A stretch of DNA of 64,000 bases from Dryas octopetala (taxonomy: Eukaryota; Streptophyta; Magnoliopsida; Rosales; Rosaceae), in the NCBI GenBank assembly GCA_963921425.1, contig OY992839.1, positions 6,675,409 through 6,739,408 of the forward strand. The letters are read 5' to 3'. The translations under genes and the position numbers were made by a program. Positions 61,990 to 64,000 of this stretch are shown here, one piece after another. Numbering within the stretch: position 1 is the first letter of the stretch; the number at the start of each line of letters is the position of its first letter. A model generated the notes under the pieces. The model was not told where the DNA came from, ran no database searches, and saw nothing but the letters and a program-made list of their open reading frames with translations.

Positions 61990-62880
61990 ATAGTTTAATT
62001 TCAAGCTTGACCTTGTTATTTTGCATGACTCATGATGAGGCTGCTTCTTCTTGCGACGAGTTATCCGATGACACTTCACTACTTCAGAAGTTGAAGTTCC
62101 TCAAGTGGCCGTTCAGCCTATTACCCCAGAGCCACCTCAATCAACAAAAACTTTGTCCTCAGATGCCTCCAAGGTAAGCTTCTTTGCTTTTTTGTTTCAT
62201 CAATCACGGATCATCCACATTCCAATCACTCATTTTTTAGCATTTTTAGGATCCACTGGATGCTCAGTCGTCGGTGGCCAGGTTGAGCTTGCATTGGCCA
62301 AGAAGGGACTCCAGAAGATCATTGATGGTGGGTTAGAAGCTTTAGCTGATCCCCAAGTGCAAAAGGAGTTTCTTACTTTTCAGCCACACTCCTATCCGTG
62401 GATTCATGCCCACCAGAGTTGAAGCTCAACCTTTCATCATTCAGATATAATCTTCCAGAGGAAACCTCTGCTTTCCTCCAAGCTCAACATGAGTTGATGG
62501 TGGCCTCAGACCTACAGCCTCATTTACTCAAAAAAAGCTTGAGCTCCAGCACCATACTTCGCAATTTGGCGAGGTGAAGGGACAAGTTCTTGCTGCAAAT
62601 AAGAAATATGCCAACAGTAAGGCCAAGATCAAAGAGTTGGAGGCTGGAATCAAAAGGTTGGAAGCTTCTTTAGCCATGGCTGAGAGCTACAGGGCGAAGA
62701 TTGATGAGGTGTCAAATGAATACCATTGAGACACAAGTTACCACTGTAAGAGATGGACTGGTGTCAGAGTTAGCACAAGCGTCTGCCATGGAGGGAACAA
62801 TACAGGATGCCAACCAGTTAGTAGCTCGGCGACAGTCAGCTTGGGATAGAGTAAGGACTAGTTTTACAAGGTTTACGTGA
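61990..62880 (+). pseudogene. Coiled-coil protein fragment, frameshifted, transposon-like
   Basis: Broken frames read VAVQPITPEPPQSTKTLSSD with a donor after about 62173, then QKIIDGGLEALADPQVQKEF. Next comes GQVLAANKKYANSKAKIKEL with a heptad pattern, and in a further frame TTVRDGLVSELAQASAMEG to SAWDRVRTSFTRFT. At least three frame breaks are needed. The Gln/Glu/Ala-rich coiled coil resembles C-termini of plant transposon-derived proteins; the family is not named. It lies between the decayed UBP copy C and its duplicated 3' flank. Confidence 0.55.
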
Positions 62881-62959
62881 TGCATTGTAGTTTGAATGGA
62901 GGATATGGCAAATAGTACAGTTCCATTTCCAGACTTCTTTGATGTTGAATAGTCCCAGA

Positions 62960-64000
62960 AGGTCTATAAGAGTAGATCATGCCAATTCCTTATGTTATTG
63001 ACCATATTTTCTATGTCAGACATGAATTGTTTCATCACGAGAAAATAAAAGGAAAAAAAATCATACTCCTTAGCAAAATTTACAATGGTTTATCTTGGGA
63101 AGATCTCCCATTATCAATTCTTATTGTTTTTTACAAGCATGTATTTTCCTTCCTTTCTCTATTCTCTGTTCCCTATTGCTTTAACTTTATTTAAAGATCG
63201 AAAAATGAAAAACAGAAACTTTTTCCAACGAACCTTGTTACACAAACTGGATTAATTGGCATTCATGATCAACAAAACTCTGTAGTGGAGCACAATAAAA
63301 CTCAATGGTTATGTCATCAATCATCATCAAATGACAAAAATCAAGATAGTAAAATAAAATGGCTCATCTGGACAACCATGGAATGGATCAATCTAGTCCT
63401 TTCAACTGCAGGGTACAGTTTATCGTAGGTCTGTCACGTAACCTTTTATGGTTTATACAACCTTTATCTACTGGTGCACATGCACCAAGTGCAAAGTCTC
63501 ACAAAATGTAAGGATTCTATTTCACTATGAATATTATATAGAACTCATATAACTTCTTGTACGAAAGTCGATTACAATCAATCATGTGTGCAATAATACC
63601 ATCAACTCTAACCATTCAATTCTAGTCCATAAAGCACCTAAGGTGTTTTATATCCAAAACTTGTGGTATCTCCAAGTACATCACAAGCACGCTGCTCACA
63701 CTCTAACTTGCCCCACCTTGCATCAACTCGCTCACAGGGGAAAACTAGTTTGTTAAGGCTGTATCAATAACCCACATATTAGCACTCAGAAGAACACAGT
63801 TTGCCAAAATGTAAATTATTCAGGTTTGTCAAAGCCCCAGGCCACAGGCCAAATAGCATCTTAAATTACAGAACCAGGGCAGTTGAGCTGGTGACTGGTG
63901 TCAGCCAGACTATGTATTGAACTTTCAAACAACTTGAGACCAGGCAACTTACAGTGACTAGATCCAATCTTGGCAGTGTAAATAAACTCAGTATCCAGTC
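62960..64000. other. Intergenic, with duplicated 3' flank
   Basis: 63230-63600 resembles 59580-59950 (AACTGGATTAA, AAATGGCTC.T.TGGACAACCA, TGTG.AATAATACCA). Past 63640 nothing was recognised. Confidence 0.5.

Overview
The window is nuclear DNA of a flowering plant (eudicot). The signs are GT-AG introns, AT-rich intergenic DNA full of palindromic MITEs, Ty1/copia retrotransposons with the plant-type TGGTATCAGAGC primer-binding site, and plant-only gene families (NPH3/BTB, HOOKLESS1-like, LBD, QWRF). The repeat style recalls woody rosids such as Rosaceae; that is an impression, not something shown here.

Layout. 1-5.7 kb is intergenic and holds three palindromic elements in a row (1094-1501, 1566-1955, about 1988-2675). 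7.6-11.6 kb holds an intact four-exon NPH3/BTB gene (+). A fourth MITE, with a 9-bp target duplication, lies at 11.9-12.55 kb. 12.8-14.3 kb holds an intact three-exon HLS1-like acetyltransferase gene (-). From 15.2 to 15.7 kb there is a GC-rich repeat with RY and telobox motifs. From 16.15 to 22.85 kb an F-box/DUF295 gene (-) is cut in two by a 5.0-kb copia element with almost identical LTRs. A second young copia element (23.27-28.25 kb) with one long open gag-pol frame lies 0.4 kb upstream of that gene. From 28.35 to 32.4 kb there is a duplicated segment, an hAT-like transposase fragment and a 2.7-kb CACTA-like element, whose insertion is confirmed by the empty site in the other copy of the duplication. 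32.8-35 kb holds MITEs and a composite foldback with outward-facing tRNA-like ends. 39.4-40.2 kb holds an LBD (class II) gene (+), followed by a broken F-box/kelch-type fragment (-). 41.7-42.4 kb is another MITE. 44.45-51.15 kb is a six-exon QWRF-family gene (-). 51.2-56.4 kb has no recognisable gene. At 56.5-57.4 kb a ribosomal protein S29 gene (-) stands head to head, 323 bp apart, with a small UBP-type zinc-finger gene (+, 57.7-59.4 kb). That zinc-finger gene is followed by two decaying tandem copies (60.4 and 61.3-61.9 kb) and a broken coiled-coil ORF (62.0-62.9 kb).

The genes do not form a pathway. The window is ordinary gene-bearing plant DNA with much recent transposon activity. Exon borders were set by hand from splice sites, reading phase and family recall. 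The six complete gene models all close in phase and give lengths near the family norm.
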